Counted from the stretch's first letter, positions 36,028-45,393 are shown. The stretch is DNA of 64,000 bases from Bacillus kexueae (GCF_022809095.1 NZ_JALAZE010000006.1:1-64000), one strand, 5' to 3'. Notes: generated by a model from the letters alone, not told the origin. Made by a program: numbers and translations.

Positions 36028-36429
36028 TCACCATTTGACAAATGTCGTAACACTGCGTTTTGAAGCGATCGTTCTTCTTGCTAACTCTTCCTTCCATGTT
36101 TTTTCTTTAATTTGGTATTCACCATATTTATCCTTATATGTCTTTTTTAATAGATTTATAGTTCTGGCTTCTTCAGGATGAAGGGAAGACAAAGGAATGC
36201 CATGACGCCCCTCTTCAAACACGTAAAACTCGATTACGTCACCTAATTCCATAAATTCATCTAAAAACGTAACAAATGCTTCGTCTTCCCCACCATATTC
36301 GTAAACATACGGTAAAGTAAAAGGTAACCTTTCCTTATACGCTTCGCCACTTAAAAAAGGATAATCACATCCGAATTGATGAAACTTTTCAATCGGCCGA
36401 AAGCTTGCTATGAAATAATGACAAGTCAT
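36028..36429 (-). CDS. hypothetical protein
   Basis: 133 residues, soluble, acidic in the middle (YGGEDEAFVTFLDEFMELGD) and basic at the end. It reads like a two-layer alpha/beta domain. No family recognised. The only ribosome site is a weak AGTGGTG. It overlaps the end of the preceding small gene by 41 bp, unusually long. Confidence 0.6.
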   Translation of the reverse strand: MTCHYFIASFRPIEKFHQFGCDYPFLSGEAYKERLPFTLPYVYEYGGEDEAFVTFLDEFMELGDVIEFYVFEEGRHGIPLSSLHPEEARTINLLKKTYKDKYGEYQIKEKTWKEELARRTIASKRSVTTFVKW

Positions 36430-36601
36430 CGTAACACCACTTTTCTTTAATAGAGGTAAATAATGTAAAAATAGATTGGGACATTTTTACTCGTACAAAC
36501 AAACCCATATTCCCACTTGGTTCAAAAAAGATAGACCACAAAAATACAAACAGTAAAGCTACTATCAAGAAAATGTATTTTCCTATTTTTCGAAGCAACA
36601 T
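36389..36601 (-). CDS. small single-pass membrane protein
   Basis: 70 residues: a basic start, one hydrophobic helix (about 8-27) and a soluble tail. AAAGAGGGGAC before the ATG is a good ribosome site. Family unknown. Probably co-transcribed with the overlapping downstream gene. Confidence 0.6.
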   Translation of the reverse strand: MLLRKIGKYIFLIVALLFVFLWSIFFEPSGNMGLFVRVKMSQSIFTLFTSIKEKWCYDDLSLFHSKLSAD

Positions 36602-36727
36602 TACAGTCCCCTCTTTTTTAATAGGTTATACGATTTAATTCCAATTTAGCTTCTTTATTTTACCATTTATTTCAATTTCATTCTAATGGCAAAAAGCTTT
36701 TCCCATGCAGACAAAACAAAAGACACA

Positions 36728-37288
36728 CTATTTGACTAACCCAGTATTCTCAAATGGCCAAAAAACAAGCTTCGCATTTCCAACGACTTCTTCCATTGGA
36801 ACAAAACCGATGTGCCGACTATCTCTACTGTTTTGTCTATTATCTCCTAGCACAAATAAAGTATTTTCAGGGACTGTCTCATATCCTAGTAAACTATCGA
36901 GTGTAAAGTCTTGCGTTAGAAGAGCACCTTCTCCATATAGCTGCTTTATTTCTTTTTTCATTTCATCTAAATACGTTTCTTCATACGCTTTTCCATTAAT
37001 AAAAAGCGTATCATTTTTATATTCTACTCTGTCTCCTGGCAATCCGATCACGCGTTTAATAAAGTCCTTATCTTCCTCAGCATGAAACACAATAATGTCG
37101 AATCGCTCTGGCGTATCAATTTTGGAGACAATCATACGGTCTTGATTTTGGATTGTCGGGTTCATTGATTCACCATCCACGATAATTGGCGCAAAAAGCC
37201 ACGCTTGAATCCCATATGTAAGTAATGCTGCAATTACAATGGACTTAGTCCATTCCAATAGTTCTGACTTCCTTTTCTTTTCCTTCAT
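36728..37288 (-). CDS. sip: type I signal peptidase
   Basis: 186 residues, the size of SipS/SipT. One N-terminal anchor helix (about 14-33), then the catalytic Ser41 in DGESMNPT and Lys78 in DFIKRVIGLPGD; GDNRQNSRDSRHIG is the conserved third box. It removes signal peptides of secreted proteins at the outer membrane face. The ATG at 37288 has AGGTG 10 nt upstream. It lies 27 nt after modB and may share its transcript. Confidence 0.92.
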   Translation of the reverse strand: MKEKKRKSELLEWTKSIVIAALLTYGIQAWLFAPIIVDGESMNPTIQNQDRMIVSKIDTPERFDIIVFHAEEDKDFIKRVIGLPGDRVEYKNDTLFINGKAYEETYLDEMKKEIKQLYGEGALLTQDFTLDSLLGYETVPENTLFVLGDNRQNSRDSRHIGFVPMEEVVGNAKLVFWPFENTGLVK

Positions 37289-37315
37289 ATTCTTCACACA
37301 CCTATATTCTTTTTT

Positions 37316-37981
37316 CTATGCTTTTCTTCCAAGCAGTTGAATGATGGTCAACAATAAGAACGAAAACATAACCATTACACCGACAAGTCCCCATGCGAGA
37401 GTCATATTTCCCGCGTCCATTGCGACATAAATGGCAAGCGGTATCGTCTGTGTTTCACCAGGAATATTTCCTGCAAACATGAGCGTTGCGCCAAATTCCC
37501 CCATAGCTCTTGTAAAACTTAATACAACCCCCGCAATGACAGCTTTTTGTGCCAAAGGAAGGGAAATAAACCGAAATGTTTCCCATTCCGTAGCACCATC
37601 CACTCTAGCTGCATCTTCTAACGTACTATCAACCGATTCCAAACCCGTTTTCACCGATTGATACATGAGCGGGAAAGCGACGACTGTTGAGGCAATGACG
37701 CAAGCTGACGTTGTAAACATAATCGGCTGATGAAAAATCGACTCCACCAACTGACCGATGACGCTTTGTCGACCAAATACGATGATGAGTAAAAAGCCGA
37801 CGACCGATGGCGGTAAGACAATCGGCAATAAGAGAACCGTCTCCATCACACTTTTCCCTGGAAATGATTTTTTAGAAAACCATTTTCCGAACGAAATGCC
37901 ACCCAAAAATGAAAAAAGGGTTGCTAATGTCGCAACTTGAAAAGATAACATAATAGCATTCATTAGTTGATTAGCTTCCAC
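37316..37981 (-). CDS. modB: molybdate ABC transporter permease
   Basis: 221 residues with five to six helices and the inner-membrane permease loop VDGATEWETFRFISLPLA (EAA motif). Imports molybdate with ModA. The start is GTG at 37981, 7 nt after GAGAGG and overlapping the modA stop; the frame upstream (to 38128) lies within modA and is not used. No modC ATPase gene is adjacent. Confidence 0.88.
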   Translation of the reverse strand: MEANQLMNAIMLSFQVATLATLFSFLGGISFGKWFSKKSFPGKSVMETVLLLPIVLPPSVVGFLLIIVFGRQSVIGQLVESIFHQPIMFTTSACVIASTVVAFPLMYQSVKTGLESVDSTLEDAARVDGATEWETFRFISLPLAQKAVIAGVVLSFTRAMGEFGATLMFAGNIPGETQTIPLAIYVAMDAGNMTLAWGLVGVMVMFSFLLLTIIQLLGRKA

Positions 37982-38732
37982 TGCTGTTCCTCTCACTAAA
38001 ATCGTATTTTTCAAAAATAAATTTTGCTTGTTCTTCTTGAATAAATTCGATAAAGCGATTAGCTTCGTCACTTTGCTTTGTATTCGCCACGATGCCAATC
38101 GGGTAAACAATCGGCGAGTGAAGCTCACTTGGAATTGGAATCACTTGAACCAGATCTTTAGACTGAACATCGGTTTTATAAACAAAACCTGCTTCCACAT
38201 TATTCGTTGTAACGTATGTATAAACATGTCTTACATCTTTTCCATAGACAATTTTTTCTTGCACAGTATCCCATAGATGTAGGTGATCGAGAACTTCCTT
38301 CGCATACTGGCCTGCCGGAACCGTTTCTGGCTGACCGATGGCAATTTTTTGGACGATTGATTTTGATAAGTCCTCCACTTGCTTGATATCTTGTCCAAGT
38401 TGATCCGGAACAACGAGGACAAGGCGGTTTTCAACAACCGTAGTCCACTCTTTTATATATCCGCTCTCTACTAAGGCTTCCATTGGGGACATTCCTGCCG
38501 AAAAAAAGAGGTCTACCGGCGCACCTTCTTCTACTTGATGCTTTAGTGCACCGGAACCTCCATAGTTGATGTTTATCCGAACGGATGGATGTTCGGCTTC
38601 AAATGCCTCCACCACCTCTTCAAGTGGTCCTTGTAGACTCGCAGCCGCCGATATAGTCAAATGTTGTTCTGAATGAGTACACCCATATAGAAACAAAGAT
38701 AACCATATAACGAGATTCTTAACGACTTTCAT
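37971..38732 (-). CDS. modA: molybdate-binding lipoprotein
   Basis: 253 residues. Lipoprotein signal 1-18 ending in the lipobox LYGC. The ligand-binding fold begins LTISAAASLQGPLEEV (conserved AAASL) and includes NYGGSGALKHQVEEGAPVDLFFSAG and the conserved VPAGQYAKEVL, all typical of ModA. Presents molybdate (or tungstate) to ModB. It overlaps modB. Confidence 0.92.
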   Translation of the reverse strand: MKVVKNLVIWLSLFLYGCTHSEQHLTISAAASLQGPLEEVVEAFEAEHPSVRININYGGSGALKHQVEEGAPVDLFFSAGMSPMEALVESGYIKEWTTVVENRLVLVVPDQLGQDIKQVEDLSKSIVQKIAIGQPETVPAGQYAKEVLDHLHLWDTVQEKIVYGKDVRHVYTYVTTNNVEAGFVYKTDVQSKDLVQVIPIPSELHSPIVYPIGIVANTKQSDEANRFIEFIQEEQAKFIFEKYDFSERNSSGS

Positions 38733-38775
38733 GTTGAAAAACTTCCTTTTTCTTCTACTATACCATAATTATGGA

Positions 38776-41700
38776 TTATTTTACTTCTACTACAATTTCT
38801 CCTGGTTCGAAACTATTTTTGACGATGAGTACAAGATGTTCTACGTCCTTCGGTACTTCATAGGTTAATACAACATTGGCCTTTCCAGGAGAAATAATCA
38901 TCATCTGTTGCTTCCAATTCTCTGACTCAATAACTTCCATATGCTTCACGAAGTATTCATTTCCTTTGTCATCAATCAATTTATAGGTGGATGGTTTATA
39001 GATTAAACTTCCGTTTGACATCGTATCCTTGTCTTCAAAATAGACAGGAATGGAGAGCAGCTCATTGTTTGGATTTTCAACCTCAACGTCTGATGGCGAA
39101 GTTGTTAAATGTCCAAATCTATAACGTTGCTTATTCCCAATTGTTTCTCCTAACTTCGCTACTTTATAAGCACTTTTGAATCGTTGTTCGAATGGTTCCT
39201 CATTCACACCCATTACTTTCTCTGAGTTTTCCCCAACCGAATTGAATTCTTCTGTTACCTCTCCTTCCGTCTTATCTACGGACCTAACTACATTCGTCAC
39301 CTCGACCGCCTCTTCAACTGGTTCTGGAAGCATCTGTACAAGTAAAAGTAATACCGCAACGAACAGACCAACTCCCCCCAAACTTAAAGACCATTTAAAC
39401 GCCTTTTCGGTCTTGTCGGAGTTCGTTACTCCTCCTTGCAATCCTTCATACGGTAAAATCCGAACCGCTTTTTCAGCTGGTATGATGGCACCGATCATCC
39501 CTGTCAATACGGGAATAAAACCTGAAGCTATAAGAAAGACCAATGATTCGGTTGGAAATTGTCCATACATGTACACAATAAATAAAAGTGAAAGAACGAA
39601 TCCAAGAATCCCTGCTAGAAATCCGCTTACTGCCCCCTCAAGTAAAACGAGCTTCCGCACAGCATGATTCCTCCATCCAATTGCCTTCAACACCGCAATT
39701 TCCGGTTGTCGTTCGGAAACATTTTGCCAGATGATTTCCGCTGTTGTTAAAATGGCGATCAAGATGGCAATCCCCATTGCAATATAATGCATAGGTCCAA
39801 CTTCCATCGCAACGTATTCACCTAGCCATGTAGTATATAACTCTCCTTTTAATCGAAAAGTAATGAAAAGAAAAAACATAAGCAAACCAGTTGGGAAGGC
39901 AATTGATAAAATTGCAAGAAAACTACGTTTCCAAGTGGATATTAAATAATTTAAACTCATCCCAATAACCGACTGAGCTCGCACGATTCGTTTATGTGAT
40001 CTGGTCACTTCTCCTGCTTTCATCACTTCATAAGGCTTGATTCTTCGAACGAGGACCATTGGTATAAAGGAACCAAGCCAATATATGAAGAGGCCACATA
40101 TCCCAATCATCATCACTCTAACAACCGATGTTTCCCCATTTTGAATAACGAGAAAAAAGGCAAGGATGATCCAACTAATAATGGATACAAGAATCCCTAA
40201 CAACGTGCTTTCGACAAACAAAAGCTGTGAAAGCTGCCTCGGTCGCCATCCAATTGATAACAAAACTGCGAATTCTTTTTTCCGGGCATACATCATAATT
40301 AAATTCGAAGAAAATACATAGACAATCGCAACGAAGATGACACTGGCTACAACGCCCGAAAAGCCTACTTTCGTTTCTTCAAAGATCGTCATAGACGAAC
40401 CAAGTTTAATCCATGGTTGTTGAACCCAACCGAGGCTATTTACACCATCTATCTCTGGAATATGTGTTAAAGCTGGCTGCGGTGAAGAGCCTAACGTGAT
40501 ATCTACGATCAATCCCGTTTTCTCCTTTATCTCATTGGCAACGTTATTTAATACCTCTTCACTTTCTTCATTTAATTCTTCCACCCCTTTTACATTGACT
40601 CGAATGGCGGATATTGGCTTCTCGCCAAGTACAGTAGCCGCCGCATCAAGTGTTGTCAACAACAAAGGAGGTTTCGTTAAAAATCCATACGGGTTGTTCA
40701 TTGGCTTCATTTGAACAGGTGGATTTACCGGTTCATTTTCCTTATTTAAAACCCACTCTGCTTTAGCAGGGAAATACGTTTCCATTGGAAGTTCGGTTAA
40801 TGGATCTTTTGATAGTTTCAATTCGGATGGATCAAAAATCCCTTTAAAGTCGAGTTGAATGCGCGGCCAACCTGCACTGTCATTCCCAAACATTCGAACT
40901 TCACGATAGGCGGATTGAATGGGTAAAAAAGAATCGTCTGGAACGGAAAAAGGCGTTACCTCATAGGCAAACGGCCATCGATCAGCAAATGGACTTGAAA
41001 CAGGTCGATATTCAACTTGTGACGGCTGAAAAACCATCCACCTCGTTCGATTCATCTCTGAAGATTGAGATGTAATTTCTTCGACAATTTTTTGATGAGC
41101 CTCTATTGTTGTAAATGATCGCTCCTCCAACACGCTTCCTTCGATCGTTTGAAGAAATTCCTTCCCACCCTCATCTTTCACTATTTGAAGTGTTTTTTCT
41201 CGCTCGCTAGTTGTTCCAAACGGCAAATCTAGCTTTTCAATCGTATAAATAATTTCCCCGTCGACAAACTCTTGATTACTCATCAAGACGGGAATATTAT
41301 AGGCTTGAATGCTTTCTGCAAGTGCCACGACTTCTGCTTGATCCTCTGTAAGGAAATAACGACTATTTGCCTCCCGGACTACAGCTTCGTCTAATCCGAC
41401 TAACTTCGCTTCAGCTTCCGGATCAACTCCTGCGATTAAAATACTAGAACCATACGAAAGCTGGCCATCTTGAAAAACCGTTAAGCCGTATTCTTTCTCT
41501 CTTTCTTTCGTTCTTTCATCGCCTCTTGTAAAGTAGATTTCTCCTTCATCCACTTCTTCGTAAGCTCCTGTATCTGTCTTTTCAATCATCTTCAGCCGAT
41601 AAATTCCAGGTTCTGTCACATCAACCGAACCGAGTGCTGTGTCGTTATACAAATACCCCAACATCGCAATTGGGGCGGCAATGTCCACTTTGTCCATTGC

Positions 41701-41988
41701 TTTAATCATTTCATATTGTTCAAGTGTAATTCCACCTGCTAATCCGCTTAAATAGTTTGGCTCTAGCAGCTTTTTTTCCTCCGTCACGCTGCGACTATCT
41801 GGCGGTCGAACGACCATATGATAAGAAGATTTCCACCGTTTTTGCAGTTCTTCTACGATGGTTCCTTTGTTCGCCTCCGTAATACCTACCAAATAGCTAA
41901 GCCCAATGCTTACAATTAAAACCCCAACTAATAATAAAATAAACCGCTCTTTATTCCGCCACCACGAATTCCAAATCCATTTAAGCAT
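38776..41988 (-). CDS. large FtsX-type ABC permease with extra C-terminal domain
   Basis: 1070 residues. Helix near 15-35, a very large extracellular part (about 40-550), then two blocks of FtsX-type helices (about 560-660 and 690-880, with ARKKEFAVLLSIGWRPRQL and ERQPEIAVLKAIGWRNHAV), that is two permease cores in one chain. After the last helix a 130-residue extracellular domain (YRFGHLTTSPSDVEVENPNN... to EPGEIVVEVK) resembles DUF4352-type immunoglobulin-like domains. Start: ATG at 41988, 5 nt after GGTGAG and inside the end of the ATPase gene. Substrate unknown. Confidence 0.85.
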   Translation of the reverse strand: MLKWIWNSWWRNKERFILLLVGVLIVSIGLSYLVGITEANKGTIVEELQKRWKSSYHMVVRPPDSRSVTEEKKLLEPNYLSGLAGGITLEQYEMIKAMDKVDIAAPIAMLGYLYNDTALGSVDVTEPGIYRLKMIEKTDTGAYEEVDEGEIYFTRGDERTKEREKEYGLTVFQDGQLSYGSSILIAGVDPEAEAKLVGLDEAVVREANSRYFLTEDQAEVVALAESIQAYNIPVLMSNQEFVDGEIIYTIEKLDLPFGTTSEREKTLQIVKDEGGKEFLQTIEGSVLEERSFTTIEAHQKIVEEITSQSSEMNRTRWMVFQPSQVEYRPVSSPFADRWPFAYEVTPFSVPDDSFLPIQSAYREVRMFGNDSAGWPRIQLDFKGIFDPSELKLSKDPLTELPMETYFPAKAEWVLNKENEPVNPPVQMKPMNNPYGFLTKPPLLLTTLDAAATVLGEKPISAIRVNVKGVEELNEESEEVLNNVANEIKEKTGLIVDITLGSSPQPALTHIPEIDGVNSLGWVQQPWIKLGSSMTIFEETKVGFSGVVASVIFVAIVYVFSSNLIMMYARKKEFAVLLSIGWRPRQLSQLLFVESTLLGILVSIISWIILAFFLVIQNGETSVVRVMMIGICGLFIYWLGSFIPMVLVRRIKPYEVMKAGEVTRSHKRIVRAQSVIGMSLNYLISTWKRSFLAILSIAFPTGLLMFFLFITFRLKGELYTTWLGEYVAMEVGPMHYIAMGIAILIAILTTAEIIWQNVSERQPEIAVLKAIGWRNHAVRKLVLLEGAVSGFLAGILGFVLSLLFIVYMYGQFPTESLVFLIASGFIPVLTGMIGAIIPAEKAVRILPYEGLQGGVTNSDKTEKAFKWSLSLGGVGLFVAVLLLLVQMLPEPVEEAVEVTNVVRSVDKTEGEVTEEFNSVGENSEKVMGVNEEPFEQRFKSAYKVAKLGETIGNKQRYRFGHLTTSPSDVEVENPNNELLSIPVYFEDKDTMSNGSLIYKPSTYKLIDDKGNEYFVKHMEVIESENWKQQMMIISPGKANVVLTYEVPKDVEHLVLIVKNSFEPGEIVVEVK

Positions 41989-42658
41989 GCGCACTCACCA
42001 TTTCGCCATCTTTCATTTTAATTTGCATTCGAGCTCGGTCAGCTAACTTTTGGTCATGCGTCACAAAAATCACACCGCAATTCTTTTCTTTATTTAATGT
42101 CGTTAAAAGAGAAAATATCGACTCACCCGTTTCACTGTCTAAGTTGCCCGTTGGTTCATCTGCCAACAACCATTTCGGCTCATGAACGAGCGCGCGGGCA
42201 ATGGCCACACGCTGCTGCTGTCCTCCTGAAAGCTGTGAAGGAAGCGCATCTAATTTATTATGTAATCCTACCTGTTCCAACATTTCTATCGCTCTTTCTT
42301 TTTTGTTATACGGAACCTTCCGCCCGAGCAAAGGAGACATGACATTTTCCAATGCTGTTAACGTCGGAATCAAATGAAATTGTTGAAAAATAAAGCCGAT
42401 CTCTTCAAACCGAAAGTCTGCTAGCTTATTGGCGGAGTATTCACTTACCTTCTTTCCACCGTATAAAATTTCACCACTCGTCGGTGTATCGAGCGTTCCT
42501 ATTAAACTTAAAAGTGTCGACTTTCCTGAACCGGATGGACCTACAATTGAAACAAAATCTCCTGGCTCTAACGTTAAGTTGACATTTTTAATTGCTGTTG
42601 TTTTGATTCCATCACCTTCAAACACTTTCCACACTTCGTTTAAATGAAATCCAGACAT
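41981..42658 (-). CDS. ABC transporter ATPase, partner of the large permease
   Basis: 225 residues. Walker A GPSGSGKST, Q-loop IFQQFHLIPTL, signature LSGGQQQR, Walker B LLADEPTGNLD and switch FVTHD; LolD/MacB group. The ATG at 42658 follows GGGAGGG by 8 nt. It overlaps the permease start by 8 bp. Confidence 0.92.
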   Translation of the reverse strand: MSGFHLNEVWKVFEGDGIKTTAIKNVNLTLEPGDFVSIVGPSGSGKSTLLSLIGTLDTPTSGEILYGGKKVSEYSANKLADFRFEEIGFIFQQFHLIPTLTALENVMSPLLGRKVPYNKKERAIEMLEQVGLHNKLDALPSQLSGGQQQRVAIARALVHEPKWLLADEPTGNLDSETGESIFSLLTTLNKEKNCGVIFVTHDQKLADRARMQIKMKDGEMVSAHA

Positions 42659-42734
42659 ACCATTATCCCTCCCACCTAAATATAACAAATTTTCTGTCTT
42701 TTTACATTTCCTGTATGATTACTTTTTAGTGAAG

Positions 42735-42998
42735 GCGCGCTTATAGAGTCAATTAACGCGCATAGGAAGGTCGATCGCGCGCATAAGCATTCCCAACCCG
42801 CGCATAAAAAGGACATTCGCGCTCATAAGCATTCCCAACTCGCGCTTAGAAAGGACATTCGCGCGCATAAACATTCCCAACCCGCGCATAAAGAAGACAC
42901 TCGCGCGCTTAAGCATTCCTACTCCGCTTAGAATCGACATTCGCGCGGTTAAACCAGCCCAACCCGTGCATAAAGAAGACACTCGCGCGCATGAAGAC
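42735..42998. repeat. array 4: twelve and a half 20-21 bp units, core GCGCGCATAA
   Basis: Units such as GCGCGCATAAGCATTCCCAA and CCGCGCATAAAAAGGACATT alternate (ten of 21 bp, two of 20 bp). The core (C/G)CGCGCATAA is shared; tails alternate between CATTCCCAAC and GGACATTC types. Much richer in GC than its surroundings. It lies 77 bp upstream of the ABC ATPase start and 140 bp after the mscS terminator. Nothing else is recognised in 42659-43135. Confidence 0.93.
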
Positions 42999-43135
42999 TA
43001 AAAGATTTATATTTGGTTAAACTATAATTGGGTCATTCTTATCCATTCTGATTTACAAGGTTTTACTGGGCAAAAACATTGTAATCAGAAAGGAAAGTTT
43101 GGCCTTTTTTTATGGCATTATCTAAAAAGAGTGCA

Positions 43136-43167
43136 TAAAAAAAGCTGAACTTCATTCGTTCAGCTTT
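43136..43167 (-). terminator. terminator of the mscS-like gene
   Basis: Stem AAAGCTGAAC/GTTCAGCTTT followed by a T run on the minus strand; the stop codon lies inside the upstream arm. Confidence 0.85.
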
Positions 43168-44296
43168 CATTAAGACGGTTTGCGACTTTCACCACACTGT
43201 CGTCAATGCTTCGTATATGTAAGTCTCGCTGCGGGAAAGGAATTTCGATATCCTGCTCGCTAAAGATTTTATTAATACGAAAGTTTAGATTGCTTTTAAT
43301 TTGCACTGCAAAATGAGGGTCTGCAATCCAAATGAACAGCTCAAAGTCTAAGGAAGAGCTACCAAACCCAACAAAATTGACGTAAGGATCTGGTTTCGTT
43401 AACACGACTTTGGAAACTAATTGCTCATCCTTGGCGACTTGCTCTAAAAGCTCCCTCACTTTTTCGACGTCAGAACCATATGCAACGCCAACAGGGATCA
43501 CTAGTCTCAGTACCGGGTCAGAATAAGAGCGGTTGACAACCTTTTCTTCTAAAAAATATGAATTCGGTACGATAATATGTTCATTATCGAGCGTCTTAAT
43601 GACAGTCGCACGCATGCTAATTTTCTCGACATCACCGAGCACGTCATCGACAATGACACGGTCTCCGACTTTAATCGGCCGCTCAAACAACAAAATAATT
43701 CCAGAGATAAAATTGGAAGCGATATTTTGTAGACCAAAGCCAATCCCAACCCCAATAATTCCAGCAAAGACGGTTAACGCACTTAAATCAATCCCAACAG
43801 TGGTTAAACTGATTGTAAAGGCAATGACCATCACACCGTAATGAAAAATGCGATCGAAGGTGTAACGCACACCTTTATCCAACTGATACCGCTCATAAAC
43901 AGCAGGTAAAATGTAATTCGTAATGACTTTCGACATTCGGTTTGCAAGGGAAATAATTAAAATGCCAATCACAATCAAAAAGACGGTTACTTTTACATTT
44001 CCGATTGCAGCCAACTCTCGAAACAGCCAATGGGAATCCGAAAAATAAAAGACGATAAACAATAATAGACCGTATGTCGTCACCCAATTCAAAATGTACC
44101 GCAAGATGGCGTCCATGTGGACAAAAAAGGACCTGTCACTTTTCTTCATCTTTGAAGTCCAAAACAAAATCAACCATCTACAAAAGAAAATTAAAAGCAC
44201 ATAGACGAGAAACAATCCAATATTCGACCAGTCAATGCTCCAAAATGTCTCCTGCCACTCATCCGCTATTTCGTTCGTTGTGATCGAACCGAACAT
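43160..44296 (-). CDS. small-conductance mechanosensitive channel (MscS family)
   Basis: 378 residues. Four to five helices; the pore helix and start of the beta domain read AGIIGVGIGFGLQNIASNFISG then FERPIKVGDRVIVDDVLGDV, the MscS hallmark; the C-terminal cage follows. Opens under membrane tension after osmotic down-shock. GGTGTGAAGAG precedes the ATG. Several MscS paralogues exist in Bacilli; YhdY-like is possible but not certain. Confidence 0.92.
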   Translation of the reverse strand: MFGSITTNEIADEWQETFWSIDWSNIGLFLVYVLLIFFCRWLILFWTSKMKKSDRSFFVHMDAILRYILNWVTTYGLLLFIVFYFSDSHWLFRELAAIGNVKVTVFLIVIGILIISLANRMSKVITNYILPAVYERYQLDKGVRYTFDRIFHYGVMVIAFTISLTTVGIDLSALTVFAGIIGVGIGFGLQNIASNFISGIILLFERPIKVGDRVIVDDVLGDVEKISMRATVIKTLDNEHIIVPNSYFLEEKVVNRSYSDPVLRLVIPVGVAYGSDVEKVRELLEQVAKDEQLVSKVVLTKPDPYVNFVGFGSSSLDFELFIWIADPHFAVQIKSNLNFRINKIFSEQDIEIPFPQRDLHIRSIDDSVVKVANRLNES

Positions 44297-44364
44297 CTCT
44301 TCACACCTTTATCACGTTTTAAGTTTTTTACCCGGATACTTCGTGTGATAAACCAAGAGTGGGA

Positions 44365-44574
44365 TTACCCCCACGTATTTTTAAATTTCTCAGGCTTTGT
44401 GACATATCCTTCAATAATAAAACCACAATCCGTACAGATAATGTATTCAATGTCAGACCCTAAACTTATCACTTTATTTACCGGCGTCATTGTTGAATAT
44501 CCACTAAGCTTTCCTTTTCCTAAGTCGGTACTGCCACATTTCGGACATTCCTTTCCTATCGGTGTATTTTTCAT
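44365..44574 (-). CDS. small zinc-ribbon protein
   Basis: 69 residues with CPKCGST (C10, C13) and CTDCGF (C47, C50): a classical zinc ribbon. Similar short proteins are sometimes named after transcription factor TFIIB, without evidence. A good AGGAGG precedes the ATG. No operon partner. Confidence 0.75.
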   Translation of the reverse strand: MKNTPIGKECPKCGSTDLGKGKLSGYSTMTPVNKVISLGSDIEYIICTDCGFIIEGYVTKPEKFKNTWG

Positions 44575-44641
44575 ACCTGAACCTCCTAAAACCCTTTTTA
44601 TGTAATACGTATTTATGCTCCATTTGTTTCACTCCTCCCCC

Positions 44642-44677
44642 AAAAAACAAGCCGTAGCGAAACCGCTACAGCTTGTT
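44642..44677 (-). terminator. terminator of the small helical protein gene
   Basis: Stem AACAAGCCGTAGC/GCTACAGCTTGTT with a T run on the minus strand. Confidence 0.88.
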
Positions 44678-44682
44678 GGACC

Positions 44683-44967
44683 TTATTTAGAATCGTTTCG
44701 TTTTTTGCTACCGAACAATTTGCTTTTCGTTTTATTTACCGCATTCGAAGACGTATCTACCGTCTTATCGACCACACCTTTACCGATATTCGATGCATTT
44801 TTCAGCACATTGGAAGACGTGTCTGCTGCCTTCCCGACAATTCCACCTTCACCTGAAACCGACTTCACGATGTTGTTGGCACTATCCACCGTTTTATGAA
44901 TGAGATCATTCGTATCCTTCGTCGTCTGTTTTATAATGTTTTCTCGTTTCTCATTATTTTGTGAAAT
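44683..44967 (-). CDS. small helical protein, possible ATT start
   Basis: Residues are dominated by Ser/Asn/Lys/Val repeats (GKAADTSSNVLKNASNIGKGVVDKTVDTSSNAVNKT), an amphipathic-helix pattern like stress or coat-associated small proteins; not assigned. The obvious start, GTG at 44889, has no ribosome site. The same composition continues upstream to a strong GGAGGGG that is followed 5-7 nt later by ATT at 44967, with no ATG, GTG or TTG in frame between them near that site. If ATT is used the protein has 94 residues. The end is firm, the start is not. Confidence 0.55.
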   Translation of the reverse strand: MSQNNEKRENIIKQTTKDTNDLIHKTVDSANNIVKSVSGEGGIVGKAADTSSNVLKNASNIGKGVVDKTVDTSSNAVNKTKSKLFGSKKRNDSK

Positions 44968-45062
44968 AGTATCCCCTCCATAAGATGTTATTCACTATAT
45001 CCATATGAACTGCACCCAATTTTATGAATGAATTACGAGAAAAAAATTCGGGACACGCCTTT

Positions 45063-45221
45063 TCAAGCTTTTTGACAATGCGATTGATTGCTGAGATAGA
45101 CATCATTTTCATCTAATTCCTCAAAAAATAGTAAAATAGTTATCGCCGTATGCAAATCGTACTCATTCATCGACGGCAGTATGACATAAATTGGTTCCTC
45201 AGTAAATAGTAATTCTTTCAT
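45063..45221 (-). CDS. small hypothetical protein
   Basis: 52 residues, acidic (LLFTEEPIYVILPSMNEYDL...). GGAAGGAATCAAA precedes the ATG at 45221. No family recognised and no clear operon partner. Confidence 0.5.
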   Translation of the reverse strand: MKELLFTEEPIYVILPSMNEYDLHTAITILLFFEELDENDVYLSNQSHCQKA

Positions 45222-45357
45222 TTTGATTCCTTCCTTTCTTGTAATGAATCCTTTCACTTATTAATTAGCTTGCATGCAGAAAAAAAGGACCGCAAAATTT
45301 TTGAGAGCAGAAAAAAATCAACTAAGCATTTGCCAAATCAATAGATTATTGCTGAAA

Positions 45358-45390
45358 ATAAAAAACCTCCCTCGCTTAGAGGAAGGTTCA
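45358..45390 (-). terminator. spoVR terminator
   Basis: Stem ACCTTCCTC/GAGGGAGGT (minus-strand sense) followed by a T run, just after the spoVR stop. Confidence 0.85.
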
Positions 45391-45393
45391 TGT

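Noticed and set aside
42749-42982. Minus-strand frame of 77 codons through array 4
   Set aside because: Repeat-driven, no ribosome site, no recognisable protein.
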